This document shows positions 1 to 9,080 of a DNA stretch of 64,000 nucleotides, piece after piece. The notes under the pieces are model-generated. The model searched no databases. It was given only the letters and a program-made list of their open reading frames with translations, and had not been told where the DNA came from. Location: assembly GCA_035508435.1 (NCBI GenBank), contig DATJNA010000005.1, positions 1-64,000 on the forward strand, written 5' to 3'. The position numbers were made by a program, and so were the translations under genes. Numbering within the stretch: position 1 is the first letter of the stretch; the number at the start of each line of letters is the position of its first letter. Origin of the DNA: JASHVB01 sp035508435 (lineage in GTDB: Bacteria > Pseudomonadota > Alphaproteobacteria > Acetobacterales > Acetobacteraceae).

Positions 1-1
1 G

Positions 2-1255
2 ATCGGACGGTCCGAGCAGCTCTACGAGGAGGCGCGCCAGGTCGGACTGACCACGGAAAAGTTCATGCTGGACGGGCGGCATATCGGCACCGGCGGCGGC
101 AACCACGTGGTGATGGGCGCCGCCTCGCCCGCCGATTCGCCGTTCCTGCGCCGGCCCGATCTGCTGAAATCCCTGCTCGGCTTCTGGCACAACCATCCCA
201 GCTTGTCGTATCTGTTCTCTGGTCTGTTCATTGGCCCGAGCAGTCAGCATCCGCGCATCGATGAGGCGCGGCAGGACAGTTTGGCGGAACTGGAAATCGC
301 CTTCTCGCAGATCAGTCCGCAGCAGGAAACGCCGCCCTGGCTGGTGGACCGGCTGTTCCGCAACATCCTGGCGGACATGACCGGCAACACGCATCGCACC
401 GAGTTCTGCATCGACAAGCTGTACACGCCGGAAGGCGGGGCGGGGCGGCTCGGACTGGTGGAGTTCCGCGCGCTGGAGATGCCGCCGCACGCGCAGATGG
501 CGGCGGCGCAGATGCTGCTGATGCGGTCTGCGTTGGCGGCGTTCTGGGAGGTGCCGTACGAGCGGCGGCTGGTGCACTGGGGCACGCGCGTGCACGACGA
601 TTTCATGCTGCCGCATTTCGTGGCGCAGGATTTCGCCGATGTGCTGGAGGAGATGCGCGCGCTCGGCTATCCGCTGGACCGCGCCTGGTTCGAACCGCAT
701 TTCGAATTCCGTTTCCCTCGCATCGGCGAGGTAACGTTACGCGGCGCCACGCTGGAACTGCGCCACGCGCTGGAGCCGTGGCACGTATTGGGTGAGGAAG
801 CGATACAGGGCAGCACCGCGCGCTATGTGGACAGCTCCGTGGAGCGGGTGCAGGCGCGCGTGGATGGCTGGGTGGAGGAGCGCTACGTTCTGGCGTGCAA
901 CGGAAGCGCAGTGCCGCTGACGCGCACCGACCGCGAGGGAGAGTATGTCGGCGGCGTCCGCTTCAAGGCCTGGCAGCCGCCGAGCGCGCTGCATCCACTG
1001 ATCCCGGCGCAGACTCCGCTGATCTTCGACATCTACGACCGCTGGACGGGGCGTTCTCTGGGCGGGCTGACGCATCACGTGGCGCATCCCGGCGGGCGCA
1101 GTTACGAGCGATTCCCGGTGAACGCGAACGAGGCGGAGGCTCGGCGCAAGGCACGCTTCTTTTCGATCGGCCACACGCCCGGCCCAATGGCGGCGCCGGT
1201 CGTGGCGCACTCGCGCGAACACCCGCGGACGTTGGATCTGCGGCGGGTACAGTGA
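2..1255 (+). CDS. DUF2126 transglutaminase-associated protein, C-terminal part
   Basis: The reading frame is open from base 2, so this is the last 417 residues of a longer gene that begins before the window. The segment GRHIGTGGGNH and the following conserved Trp/His-rich stretch are typical of the DUF2126 domain, which in known proteins forms the C-terminal part of roughly 1,100-residue transglutaminase-like proteins. The N-terminal papain-like domain would lie upstream and cannot be seen. The first internal ATG (base 65) is not the real start because homology continues before it. Function in the family is poorly defined; such genes often sit beside alpha-E and second transglutaminase genes, which cannot be checked here. 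Confidence 0.85.
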   Translation: MGRSEQLYEEARQVGLTTEKFMLDGRHIGTGGGNHVVMGAASPADSPFLRRPDLLKSLLGFWHNHPSLSYLFSGLFIGPSSQHPRIDEARQDSLAELEIAFSQISPQQETPPWLVDRLFRNILADMTGNTHRTEFCIDKLYTPEGGAGRLGLVEFRALEMPPHAQMAAAQMLLMRSALAAFWEVPYERRLVHWGTRVHDDFMLPHFVAQDFADVLEEMRALGYPLDRAWFEPHFEFRFPRIGEVTLRGATLELRHALEPWHVLGEEAIQGSTARYVDSSVERVQARVDGWVEERYVLACNGSAVPLTRTDREGEYVGGVRFKAWQPPSALHPLIPAQTPLIFDIYDRWTGRSLGGLTHHVAHPGGRSYERFPVNANEAEARRKARFFSIGHTPGPMAAPVVAHSREHPRTLDLRRVQ

Positions 1256-1377
1256 CGGGATGGCAGTCTGACTGAGTGCGACAGCGCCTCGCCGGCCCCT
1301 ACCGATTAATTCTCAACTGCCCGTGATGCTGCCTCACGCACTCGCCGCCTGGCGCCGCCTCCTGTAACAGAGACGCC

Positions 1378-3792
1378 ATGACAGAAACCGGACGGGACAC
1401 GTCTGGCCCGCCGGTTGGGGCCGGGAGCGGGCTCCGCGACTTTCCGATCGACCGGGACGAGATCCTGGCGCTTGCCGAGCTCTCGGAAGGCATCGGCCTG
1501 TGGCACCTCGACCTGGCCGAGTTGATGTTGCACGGCACACCGTCATTCTTCCGCATGATGGGGCTGCCGCCCACCTCCGACCCCGTCCCGGTCGAGGTCA
1601 CCAAGGCGGTGCGCCATCCGGAGGACTTTGCGCGCGTCCAGCAAACGTATCGCCATGCCATGGACAGCGGCCTCGACCGCTGCGAGGTGACCTTTCGCAT
1701 CATCCGGCCGGACGGCGAGACGCGCTGGATCCTTGGCCGTGGTCATGTCATTCGCGACTCCGCCGGCCGCCCCGTCCGCTACACCGGCGTCAATATCGAC
1801 GTGACGGAATCCAAACGCGCGGAAGCGGCACTCCGCGAAAGCGAGGCGCGCTTCCGCCGGGTGTTCGAGCAAAGCCCGCTCGGCAAGGCCACCGCCGGTG
1901 CCGATTTCCGCCTGCGGGAGGTCAACCCGGCACTGTGCCGCATGCTCGGCTACGAGCCGGAGGCACTGATCGGCCGCAACTTTCTCGATCTCGTGCATCG
2001 CGACGATCGCGACGCCTGCGCTGCCGCAGGCCAGGCCCTGCTGTCCGGTGCCGCGCCGCAGATCCAGATCGAGGAGCGCTTCCTGCATTGCTCTGGTGAG
2101 GCGTTCTGGGTCAACGTCACTGTCGGCCCGATCCGCGATCCCGAGGGCCGCATCTTGTACAGCCTTGGCATCATCGAGAACATCGACGATCGCAAGCGCA
2201 TGACCCAGGCGTTGCAGGACAGCGAACACCGCCTGCGCGAGCTGAATGAGCGGCTGGCACAGGCGGCGCAGGAACGCGGTCAGCAGCTCGCCTCCAGCCG
2301 CGCGCAGTTGCAGGCGTTCTTCGACAATTCCCCGGATTGGCTCACCCTGATCCGCGCCTCACCCGATGGCCGCTTCGTCTTCGTTGACGTCAATCCAACC
2401 ACGGAAGTGGCCTACGGCCGCTCCCGCGAGGACGTCGTGGAGCATGAGGTGGCGGAAGTACTGGGTGCCGACCAGGCGGTGGTGCCGCTGCACTACCTGC
2501 ACGAATGTGTCCGCACCGGCGTCACGCAGCGCTACCAGGCACATCGCACGCTGGCCGGCCGCACAACAACGATCGACGTGATGTTCGTCCCGGTACCGCC
2601 GCAGACGGGCAACCCCGACCGCTACATCCTCACCACCGCCCGTGATCTGACAGAGCATGCGGAGTTGGAGGCGCGACTCCGCCAGGCGCAGAAGATGGAA
2701 GCGATCGGCAAGCTCACCGGCGGCGTCGCGCACGACTTCAACAACCTGCTCGCCGTGATCACCGGCAATGCGGAGCTGGCCAAGCGGCGGGGCGCGGCCC
2801 ACCTGCCGCGGCTGCTGGAGAACATCCTGCGTGCCAGTGAGCGCGGCACCGCACTGACGCGGCAGTTGCTGTCGTTCTCGCGCCGCCAGGCCGCCAATCC
2901 GCAGGTGATCGACCTGCGCGTCGAAGTGCCGCGCGTCGCCGAGATGCTGCGCGCCTCGCTGCGCCGCAACGTGCGTCTCGCCGTCTCGGTCGCCGACGAA
3001 CTGTGGCCGATCGAAGTCGATCTCGCCGAGTTCGAAATCGCACTGCTGAATGTCGCCGCGAACGCGCGCGATGCGATGCCGGACGGCGGCACGTTCAGCA
3101 TCGACGTGCGCAACGGCACCGCGACCGACTCCGAGCATGTCGTCATCGCCGTGCGCGATACGGGAACCGGGATCGCGCCGGAGGTGCTGGGCAAGGTGTT
3201 CGATCCGTTCTTCACCACCAAGCAGCCGGGCGAGGGTACCGGACTGGGATTGAGCCAGGTCTACGGCTTTGCCCAGCAGTCCGGCGGCGAAGCCGTTATC
3301 GAGAGCAAGCCAGGCCAGGGCACGACTGTGACGCTGCGCCTGCCGCGGTCGCGCAAGCCCGTGGCCTCAACCAGCACGCCGGACGCAGGTACGCCGTCGG
3401 AACGGCATGAACGCATCCTGCTGGTGGAGGACAATCCGGAAGTCGCGGCGGTGACGGCGCAGATGCTGCAAGCCATGGGCTTTGGTGTCGAAACCACCGA
3501 TCGTGGCCGCAAGGCCTTGGCGCGGCTTGAGGCAGGCGGGCGGTTCGATCTGCTGTTGACCGACGTGGTAATGCCGGAGGGCATGACCGGTCTCGACCTC
3601 GCTCGCGCGGTGCGCCAGCGCGATCCAACGCTGCCGATCATCCTGATGTCAGGCTACAACGACGTGGCCGACGGCGCGGACGCCGATTTCGTTATCCTGC
3701 GCAAACCCGTGCCCTATGCCGACCTGCTGCGCAGCGTGTGCGTCAGCCTGGACCGCGTCACGCCACGGGACGCGGTATCGGGCAATGCGTGA
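1378..3792 (+). CDS. Multi-PAS hybrid sensor histidine kinase
   Basis: An 804-residue cytoplasmic sensor kinase with no membrane segments. In order there are three PAS-type domains (roughly residues 25-145, 155-275 and 305-430), a short coiled linker after the second, a HisKA dimerisation domain with phospho-acceptor His452 in GGVAHDFNNLL, and a HATPase domain with N box (NVAANARDAM), DTGTGIAPE, FDPFFTTK and GTGLGLS motifs. A C-terminal receiver domain (about 675-800) has acceptor Asp729 in LLLTDVVMPEG and the conserved Lys in LRKPVPY. It would autophosphorylate and pass phosphate to its own receiver. The PAS ligands are unknown. No separate response regulator or output gene lies next to it, so it is an orphan; a phosphotransfer protein elsewhere is likely. 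Confidence 0.93.
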   Translation: MTETGRDTSGPPVGAGSGLRDFPIDRDEILALAELSEGIGLWHLDLAELMLHGTPSFFRMMGLPPTSDPVPVEVTKAVRHPEDFARVQQTYRHAMDSGLDRCEVTFRIIRPDGETRWILGRGHVIRDSAGRPVRYTGVNIDVTESKRAEAALRESEARFRRVFEQSPLGKATAGADFRLREVNPALCRMLGYEPEALIGRNFLDLVHRDDRDACAAAGQALLSGAAPQIQIEERFLHCSGEAFWVNVTVGPIRDPEGRILYSLGIIENIDDRKRMTQALQDSEHRLRELNERLAQAAQERGQQLASSRAQLQAFFDNSPDWLTLIRASPDGRFVFVDVNPTTEVAYGRSREDVVEHEVAEVLGADQAVVPLHYLHECVRTGVTQRYQAHRTLAGRTTTIDVMFVPVPPQTGNPDRYILTTARDLTEHAELEARLRQAQKMEAIGKLTGGVAHDFNNLLAVITGNAELAKRRGAAHLPRLLENILRASERGTALTRQLLSFSRRQAANPQVIDLRVEVPRVAEMLRASLRRNVRLAVSVADELWPIEVDLAEFEIALLNVAANARDAMPDGGTFSIDVRNGTATDSEHVVIAVRDTGTGIAPEVLGKVFDPFFTTKQPGEGTGLGLSQVYGFAQQSGGEAVIESKPGQGTTVTLRLPRSRKPVASTSTPDAGTPSERHERILLVEDNPEVAAVTAQMLQAMGFGVETTDRGRKALARLEAGGRFDLLLTDVVMPEGMTGLDLARAVRQRDPTLPIILMSGYNDVADGADADFVILRKPVPYADLLRSVCVSLDRVTPRDAVSGNA

Positions 3793-3871
3793 TCGGCATC
3801 CACCGCCGGTGGCGCCAAAGCGCCAAACAATGCGCGCCGCCACCGGTGCCGTCCGGCAGGAGGCCCCGGCG

Positions 3872-3983
3872 TGAGGCGGCATCGGCCTGAGGCGGCATCG
3901 GCCCAAGGAGCGATTGGCCTGAGGCGGCGTTGGCCTGAGGCGGCATCGGTCTGAGGCGGCATTGGCCCAAGGAGGGATCGGCC
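3872..3983. repeat. Seven-unit 16-bp tandem repeat at the terB-like gene end
   Basis: Seven contiguous 16-bp units. Five are close to TGAGGCGGCATCGGCC (units 1, 2, 4, 5, 6); units 3 and 7 begin CAAGGAG instead. The two variant units are exactly four units apart, so there is also a 64-bp higher-order period. There are no spacers, so it is not CRISPR. The array ends at the stop codon of the leftward TerB-like gene and lies 80 bases after the kinase stop, between convergent genes. Confidence 0.9.
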
Positions 3984-4408
3984 TATCCGTCGGCGGTCGA
4001 GTACCGCGCCCGAACCCCCCGCTCCAGCGCGGCCGCGACCAGGGGATCGAGCTGCAACTCGTCCCGGACGAATTCCAGCATGTCGAAGGACGCCGATTTC
4101 TTGCCCTGGTCGCCCGCGATCACCTCGCAGGCCAGCACATAGGCGGTCTCGCGCAGCCGCGGGCTCAGTGCGTCGCGGATCAGGCGGCCGGCGTGTTGCA
4201 GACCGTCCTCCTCGTTCAGCAGGCTCACCGCTGCCTCGGTGGCATCGGCCAGCTTATCTTTCGTGAAGTCGTGGAAGGCCGGCAGCGTCTGCACCTGCCC
4301 CGACATGGTGCCGATCTCGCGGTCGTTCATGCGGCCGTCCGCTGCGGCGACCAGGACCATGGTCAGCACCAGCGCCTCGGGGGCGGTCAGGGCGTCGCGG
4401 GAGGGCAT
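3983..4408 (-). CDS. TerB-like (tellurite resistance TerB family) protein
   Basis: A 141-residue acidic, mostly helical protein with no signal peptide. The pattern APEALVLTMVLVAAADGRMNDREI near the start, with an acidic D-x-R-x-x-D-x-E turn, matches the TerB fold, where such residues bind divalent metal. TerB-like proteins are small cytoplasmic all-alpha proteins with a regulatory or stress role; real tellurite resistance is not implied without the other ter genes, and none are nearby. It is transcribed convergently with the kinase, and its stop codon abuts the 16-bp repeat array. Family-level assignment only. Confidence 0.75.
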   Translation of the reverse strand: MPSRDALTAPEALVLTMVLVAAADGRMNDREIGTMSGQVQTLPAFHDFTKDKLADATEAAVSLLNEEDGLQHAGRLIRDALSPRLRETAYVLACEVIAGDQGKKSASFDMLEFVRDELQLDPLVAAALERGVRARYSTADG

Positions 4409-4575
4409 CGATCGTCTCTCTTGCTGAACGGATGCCGAGCCTGAGCGAAGCCGCGGCGGCGATCAAGCCGCGAGGACGTGACCCAAGCAGAGTTCAGCAA
4501 CCGCCCCCGCCGGGTTCGCCCACCCGACTTTGTAGCGGCTCGGCTGCAAAATGGAGGAAATCTGAGGGGAGCCAG

Positions 4576-4806
4576 ATGGCGACCCGCAACATCAAGAACC
4601 TGCCCGACGACCGGTACGAAAAGCTGAAGCTGCGCGCCAGGCAGGACCGGCGTTCGATCGCGCAGGAGGTCACCCAGTTGCTGGCTGCCGCCCCGGACAT
4701 CTCGGAGCCGCTGTCGATCATGGAGCTGCGGGGACTTGGGAAGGAGCTGTGGCAGGGCACCGATCCCGCGGAGCCTGTAACAACCGAACGCGCGTCGTGG
4801 GACTGA
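4576..4806 (+). CDS. FitA/VapB-type ribbon-helix-helix antitoxin
   Basis: A 76-residue protein beginning MATRNIKNLPDD and continuing with RYEKLKLRARQDRRSIAQEV, the usual DNA-binding ribbon-helix-helix of VapB/FitA antitoxins (plasmid stability type). The ATG at 4576 is chosen over an upstream in-frame start because GAGGGG stands six bases before it and homology begins there. In the family the C-terminal tail wraps the PIN-domain toxin and the dimer represses the operon. The stop codon overlaps the GTG start of a PIN-like reading frame by 10 bases, the normal arrangement, but that toxin is cut short, so this antitoxin now has no intact local partner. Confidence 0.8.
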   Translation: MATRNIKNLPDDRYEKLKLRARQDRRSIAQEVTQLLAAAPDISEPLSIMELRGLGKELWQGTDPAEPVTTERASWD

Positions 4807-4907
4807 TCGACGACCTCGGCCAGGGCCGGATCGAGGTCGATACCGGGCCGTTCATCTATTTCATCGAAGACGTCCCCGCTTTCCTGCCGGTGCTTGTGCC
4901 ATTGCAT
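4797..4907 (+). pseudogene. VapC-like PIN-domain toxin, truncated remnant
   Basis: From a GTG at 4797 the frame reads about 37 residues that resemble the start of VapC toxins, including VDTGPFIYFIED (4836-4871), which contains the first catalytic Asp of the PIN nuclease, followed by PAFLPVLVPL. The match stops near base 4905, directly against the stop codon of the oppositely oriented helicase gene at 4910; the frame then runs on as antisense of that gene. Full-length VapC proteins have about 130 residues and three or four acidic active-site residues, so about 70% of the toxin, including the remaining catalytic residues, is missing. It is read as a toxin destroyed by a deletion or rearrangement at this junction. 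Confidence 0.75.
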
Positions 4908-4909
4908 AT

Positions 4910-7744
4910 TCATCCCGCCGGCGGCATCACCCACGCCGCGCTCAGAAACGCACGCGTCTGCTTCACCGTTTCGGCCAATCCCAGCCGGCGCACTGCCACC
5001 CCCGCGGGAAACGCGGACAGCAGACGTGACGGCGTCTGCCGGTCGAGCAAGACGAACACGCCTCGGTCGGAGGCGCGGCGGATCAGCCGGCCGAATGCCT
5101 GGCGCAGGCGCAGCCGGGCGATGCGGTCGTCGTAGCCCTTGGGGTCGCCATTGCTCAGATGGATGCGGCGTTCGCGGTGCAGTATGTCGGGGCGCGGCCA
5201 GGGCACGCGCTCGAACACCACCAGCCGGCAGGCTCGGCCGGGGACGTCCACGCCGTCACGCATGGCGTCGGTGCCGAGCAAGCAGCTCGATTCCTCGGTG
5301 CGGAAGATGTCCACCAGGGTGGCGTTGCCCATGGCGTCTACATGCTGGGCGTACAGCGGGATGCCGGCTGCCTCCAGCTCCGGCGCGATGCGCTGGTGCA
5401 CCGCCTGTAGCCGGCGGATGGCGGTGAACAGGCCAAGGCCACCGCCTTCAGCGGCCAGAAACAGGGCGCGGTAGGCGGCCGCAAGCTGCGCGATGTCGCC
5501 GGCCGCCACGTCGTGGACGATGAACGCGCGGGTCTGGGCGGCGTAATCGAACGGGGAGGGGACCCCGGCGCGGATCGCGGGTGAGGGCAGATGCGGCGCG
5601 CCGACGCGGGCCTCGGCGGCGGCCCAGGTGGCTTCCGGATCGGCGCCGCTGGCATCGCGCAGCGTCGCGGAGGTGATCAGCAGGCCGTGCGCCGGCGCGG
5701 CCAGCGTCGCGGCGAATGGCACGGTGGGGTCGAGCCAGTGGCGGTGCAGGCCGACATCGGCGTCGCGTCCGCCCTGGCGATGCTCCAGCCGGAACAGCAG
5801 GACGTGGTGCGGCAGTGTGCCGGGGCCGGGAGCCGGCTCGGAGAGCAAACGCAGCATGGCCTGCCATGCCGCGAGCGGGTGCAGAGCGCGCCGCTGCAGC
5901 GAACGGCCGGTCGCCTCGATGCGGTTGCGCGTGGCGGCGTCCATTTCGTCCGCCTCGGTGTCCAGGCGGGCAAGCAGGCGCTCGCGCAGCGTGTTCAGCG
6001 GTTCGGCGATGCGGCCGAGTGCGCGCGCAAGGCGCTCGGCGGCGGCCGGAATCTCGGGTGCAACCGGCAGCACGTCGCACTCCGCCGCGCCCCAGATGGC
6101 GAAGCGCGATGTCTCGCCGTCGGCGCCCTCAATGCGGGCGAACACCTGCTGGCGCACCAGGCGCAGGAACACCTCCGTGGGGTTGGGGCGGCCGGCCTCT
6201 TGCTCAATCAGTTCCGGGCCGGCGTCGCCCAATCGTCCGGACCAGCCGGGGGCGGGCAGGGCGCGCGCGGCCTGGAGCGCGGCTTCCAGCGGGGTTTCCA
6301 GCTCGGGGCGCTTGGCGACCAGTTCCTCGATCCGGCGGGCTAGGCCGCGGGCGCGGGATCGGCCACCTTCGGCCCCCAGCAGCCAGCGGCGCAGCTCCGC
6401 GGTCTCGTGGCCGGAGAGCGCGGCGGCAAAGGCGGAATCGGCGGCATCGAACAAATGGTGGCCTTCGTCGAAGACGTAGCGGGTGGGGACGGTGTTGTCG
6501 TCCAGTCCTCCCCAGGCGGCCTGGGTCATGACAAGCGCGTGGTTGGCCACCACCAGCTCCGCGGTGCGGGCACGGCGGATCGTATGTTCCACAAAACAGC
6601 AGCGCCAATGCGGGCAGGCCGCGTGGATGCATTCGCCGCGGCGGTCGGCGAGGCTTGCCAGCAGCGCGGGGGGAAAAAGTTCGGCGAACCAGCCGGGGAG
6701 GTCGCCGCCTTGCAGGTCGCCGTCGTCGGTGGCCATGGCCCAGCGGGCGATCAGGCCCAGCGGAATCGTCTGCTGCTGCACGAAGCCCGACGTGGCGGAG
6801 CCGACCGCGTCCTCCAGGTTCAACAGGCACAGGTAATTCTCGCGGCCCTTGCGGATCACCACGCGGCGGCGGCGCTGGACCGGGTCGCGGAACAGACGGG
6901 CCAGTTCGGCGTCGATCTGGCGTTGCAGGTGGCGGGTGAAGGTGCTCAGCCAGACGGTGCCGTGGTTCTTCTGCGCCCAGACGCTGGCCGGGGCGAGATA
7001 GCCCAGCGTTTTCCCGGTGCCGGTGCCGGCTTCAGCCAGCACGAAGGCCGGATCGCCGCGGGTCTGGCGCGGCGCGAAGGCAGAGGCGGCGGCGCCGGCG
7101 TAGTCGGACTGGGCAGGGCGTTGCTCGGCGTCCGGGCCGAGCATGGCGGCGAGGCGGGCGCGCGCCTCGGCTTCCGTGACCGGCAGCGCGGAGGGCGGCG
7201 GCAGGGGTGAGGCGTCCTCCCATTCCGGCAGGCGGCGCCAGATTTTCAACGCGTCGGTGGTTGGGACGGCGTCGGCGCGATCCAGCGCGGCGAGGACGTA
7301 GGGGGTCCAGCCCCACCCGACGGCACCCATGCGGGCGGCGAGGGCGGCGGCGTCGCGGTTCCGCGGCGTGGCGCGGCCTTGCGCAAGGCGGTTCAGCAGC
7401 GCGGCGGCGAGGTCAGGCAGCAGGGCCGCCTCGGCCTCCAGGCTGGCGGGCTGCATCGGGTGGTCGAGCGCGAGTGCCAAGCCACGCGGGGTGGGGGCGG
7501 CGGTGTGCGCGGGCAACACGAAGGCGAACAATTCCAGCAGATCGAAGGCAGGGCCGGGGCGTAGGCCGAGGCGGCGGAAGGTGGCGGGGGCATGCAGGAG
7601 AAGCGGCGGCGGGAGTTCACGCAGGCGGTGGGCCGCCTCTGCTGCCGGGAGAAGGAGGATCTCGCCATCCGGGGTCAGGATCGCGGCACGGCCGTGCCCG
7701 GCGGCGACGGCAGGAGCGTCGGGCAGGGCGATGCGACTGCTCAT
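4910..7744 (-). CDS. DinG/XPD-like ATP-dependent DNA helicase
   Basis: A 944-residue superfamily 2 helicase of the DinG/XPD type. Visible motifs are Walker A AGTGTGKT (Lys about 245), the DEAH-like DEGHH box (about 426-430), TSATLRD, and a C-terminal motif GTDAMRDGVDVPG. Between Walker A and the DEGHH box are Cys306, Cys372, Cys377 and Cys382, spaced like the four ligands of the 4Fe-4S cluster that DinG and XPD need for 5'-3' unwinding. The ATG at 7744 is chosen over an upstream start at 7927 because the extra 61 residues are low-complexity and cross direct repeats. Role by family: resolving R-loops, forks or damaged DNA. Its 3' end abuts the truncated PIN toxin. Confidence 0.9.
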   Translation of the reverse strand: MSSRIALPDAPAVAAGHGRAAILTPDGEILLLPAAEAAHRLRELPPPLLLHAPATFRRLGLRPGPAFDLLELFAFVLPAHTAAPTPRGLALALDHPMQPASLEAEAALLPDLAAALLNRLAQGRATPRNRDAAALAARMGAVGWGWTPYVLAALDRADAVPTTDALKIWRRLPEWEDASPLPPPSALPVTEAEARARLAAMLGPDAEQRPAQSDYAGAAASAFAPRQTRGDPAFVLAEAGTGTGKTLGYLAPASVWAQKNHGTVWLSTFTRHLQRQIDAELARLFRDPVQRRRRVVIRKGRENYLCLLNLEDAVGSATSGFVQQQTIPLGLIARWAMATDDGDLQGGDLPGWFAELFPPALLASLADRRGECIHAACPHWRCCFVEHTIRRARTAELVVANHALVMTQAAWGGLDDNTVPTRYVFDEGHHLFDAADSAFAAALSGHETAELRRWLLGAEGGRSRARGLARRIEELVAKRPELETPLEAALQAARALPAPGWSGRLGDAGPELIEQEAGRPNPTEVFLRLVRQQVFARIEGADGETSRFAIWGAAECDVLPVAPEIPAAAERLARALGRIAEPLNTLRERLLARLDTEADEMDAATRNRIEATGRSLQRRALHPLAAWQAMLRLLSEPAPGPGTLPHHVLLFRLEHRQGGRDADVGLHRHWLDPTVPFAATLAAPAHGLLITSATLRDASGADPEATWAAAEARVGAPHLPSPAIRAGVPSPFDYAAQTRAFIVHDVAAGDIAQLAAAYRALFLAAEGGGLGLFTAIRRLQAVHQRIAPELEAAGIPLYAQHVDAMGNATLVDIFRTEESSCLLGTDAMRDGVDVPGRACRLVVFERVPWPRPDILHRERRIHLSNGDPKGYDDRIARLRLRQAFGRLIRRASDRGVFVLLDRQTPSRLLSAFPAGVAVRRLGLAETVKQTRAFLSAAWVMPPAG

Positions 7745-7746
7745 GG

Positions 7747-7843
7747 GCGATGGGTAGGACGCACGCGGGCAGGGGACAATGGTCGAGCAAGGCTTTCGGA
7801 TCGCCGAGCGATGCGTAGGACGCACGCGGGCAGGGGACAATGG
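7747..7843. repeat. Two 36-bp direct repeats in the helicase 5' leader
   Basis: Copies at 7747-7782 and 7808-7843 differ at one base and are 61 bases apart start to start; each contains GACGCACGCGGGCAGGGG. They lie immediately upstream of the helicase start codon at 7744, so in that gene's direction both copies fall in the leader or promoter region. With the 14-bp array further on, they fill the 343-base gap between the helicase and the oxidoreductase gene, in which no gene is seen. Confidence 0.85.
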
Positions 7844-7931
7844 GGAGCGGATCAGGTGCTGGATCGTCAGATCCGGCTGTGGAATCGGACTTGCGATAGT
7901 CCCAGCCAACACGAAGCTCAACGGCAATCAC

Positions 7932-7973
7932 TGCCGACCGCCCCATGCCGACCGCCCCATGCCGACCGCCCCA
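7932..7973. repeat. Three-unit 14-bp tandem repeat
   Basis: Three perfect head-to-tail copies of TGCCGACCGCCCCA with no spacer, followed by a partial match. It lies about 115 bases upstream of the flavin-dependent oxidoreductase start and about 190 bases upstream of the divergent helicase start, within a region that carries other direct repeats. Confidence 0.85.
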
Positions 7974-8087
7974 TGACCGAGACTGCTGCGGCGCGGCGCG
8001 CATCGCGGCGACAGCCTGGTCGGTGCCCGATTCGCCCTTGGCCGACTTCGCCTCCTAAACTGCCGCATCATCCCTGGGAGGCGCCCC

Positions 8088-9062
8088 ATGAAGCTCGGTC
8101 TGTTCATCAACACGCAGTTCCCCGAAGGCACCTCCGTTCCGGACCGCATCCCCGAACTGGTTGAGCAAGTCCGCACCGCCCGCGACGCCGGCTTCGTGTC
8201 GCTTTGGTTCCCGCATCATTTCCTGACCGAACCGCTACAGATGCTGCAAATCACGCCGATCATGGCCTACCTCGCCGCCGCGGCGCGCGGCATGGCGATC
8301 GGCCCCAACATCCTCATTCTTCCGTTGCTCAATCCCGTGCAGGTGGCGGAAGAAGCCGCCACGCTCGATGTGCTGACCGGCGGCAACTACATCCTCGGCG
8401 TAGGCCTCGGCTACCGCGAGCCCGAGTTCCATAGTTTCAGCATTCCGCTGTCCGAACGCGCGGCGCGCTTCAGCGAATCGATCCGGCTGATGCGCCGCCT
8501 GTGGACCGAGGACCGTGTTACCTTTGAAGGCAAGTTCTATTCGGTGAAGGACGCCGGCATCGGCATGAAGCCGGTCCGTGCGGGCGGCCCGCCGGTCTAT
8601 ATCGCCGCGCAGGTGGACGCCGCGATCAAACGCGCCGCGCGCGTCGGCGACGCGTGGCTGATCGTGAACGCCTCCCACCTCGACACGGTGGACAAGCAGA
8701 TGCGGCTGTATCGCGAGACGCTGGCGGAAGCGGGACGCACGCCCGTCGAATACCCGATCGCCCGCGAATGCTATGTCGGCGCCAGCCATCACACGGCCGC
8801 TGCGGAATGCCGCGCGGCGCTGGAGTACAAGTACAATGCCTATGCGTCGTGGGGCCTGGGCGCCTCGACTGCGCAGCCGTTCGAGGAATTTGCCCGCGAC
8901 CGCTTCATCATCGGCGACAAGGTCTCGGTGAAGGAGGAGATCGCCCGCTACCGGGAGCGCCTTGGCGTCGATCATTTCATCATGCGCTGCCAATGGCCGG
9001 GCCTGCCGCAGGAACGCGTGCTGGGATCGATCCGGCGGCTGGGGGAGATTTTCCACGGGTAG
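8088..9062 (+). CDS. LLM-class flavin-dependent oxidoreductase
   Basis: A 324-residue protein of the bacterial luciferase-like (TIM-barrel, FMN or F420 dependent) monooxygenase family. It starts MKLGLFINTQFPEG, has a conserved early-barrel block SLWFPHHFL, the GPNILILPLLNPVQVAEEAATLD strand-helix region and GVGLGYREPEFHSF, all typical of this family. The start has a good ribosome-binding site (GGGAGG, seven bases before the ATG). Substrate cannot be told from sequence. It stands alone between the helicase and the cytochrome oxidase group, flanked downstream by a dispersed palindromic repeat, so it is probably a single-gene transcript. Confidence 0.88.
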   Translation: MKLGLFINTQFPEGTSVPDRIPELVEQVRTARDAGFVSLWFPHHFLTEPLQMLQITPIMAYLAAAARGMAIGPNILILPLLNPVQVAEEAATLDVLTGGNYILGVGLGYREPEFHSFSIPLSERAARFSESIRLMRRLWTEDRVTFEGKFYSVKDAGIGMKPVRAGGPPVYIAAQVDAAIKRAARVGDAWLIVNASHLDTVDKQMRLYRETLAEAGRTPVEYPIARECYVGASHHTAAAECRAALEYKYNAYASWGLGASTAQPFEEFARDRFIIGDKVSVKEEIARYRERLGVDHFIMRCQWPGLPQERVLGSIRRLGEIFHG

Positions 9063-9080
9063 CGCGACTCTCGCTCCCTG

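Noticed and set aside
2359..3138. Long leftward frames opposite the histidine kinase
   Set aside because: Products lack any known motif and follow the codon shadow of the kinase, which has a full set of functional motifs.
3872..3983. Possible CRISPR array
   Set aside because: Units are contiguous without spacers and no cas genes are present; it is a simple tandem repeat. The same applies to the arrays at 47864, 50777 and 52337.
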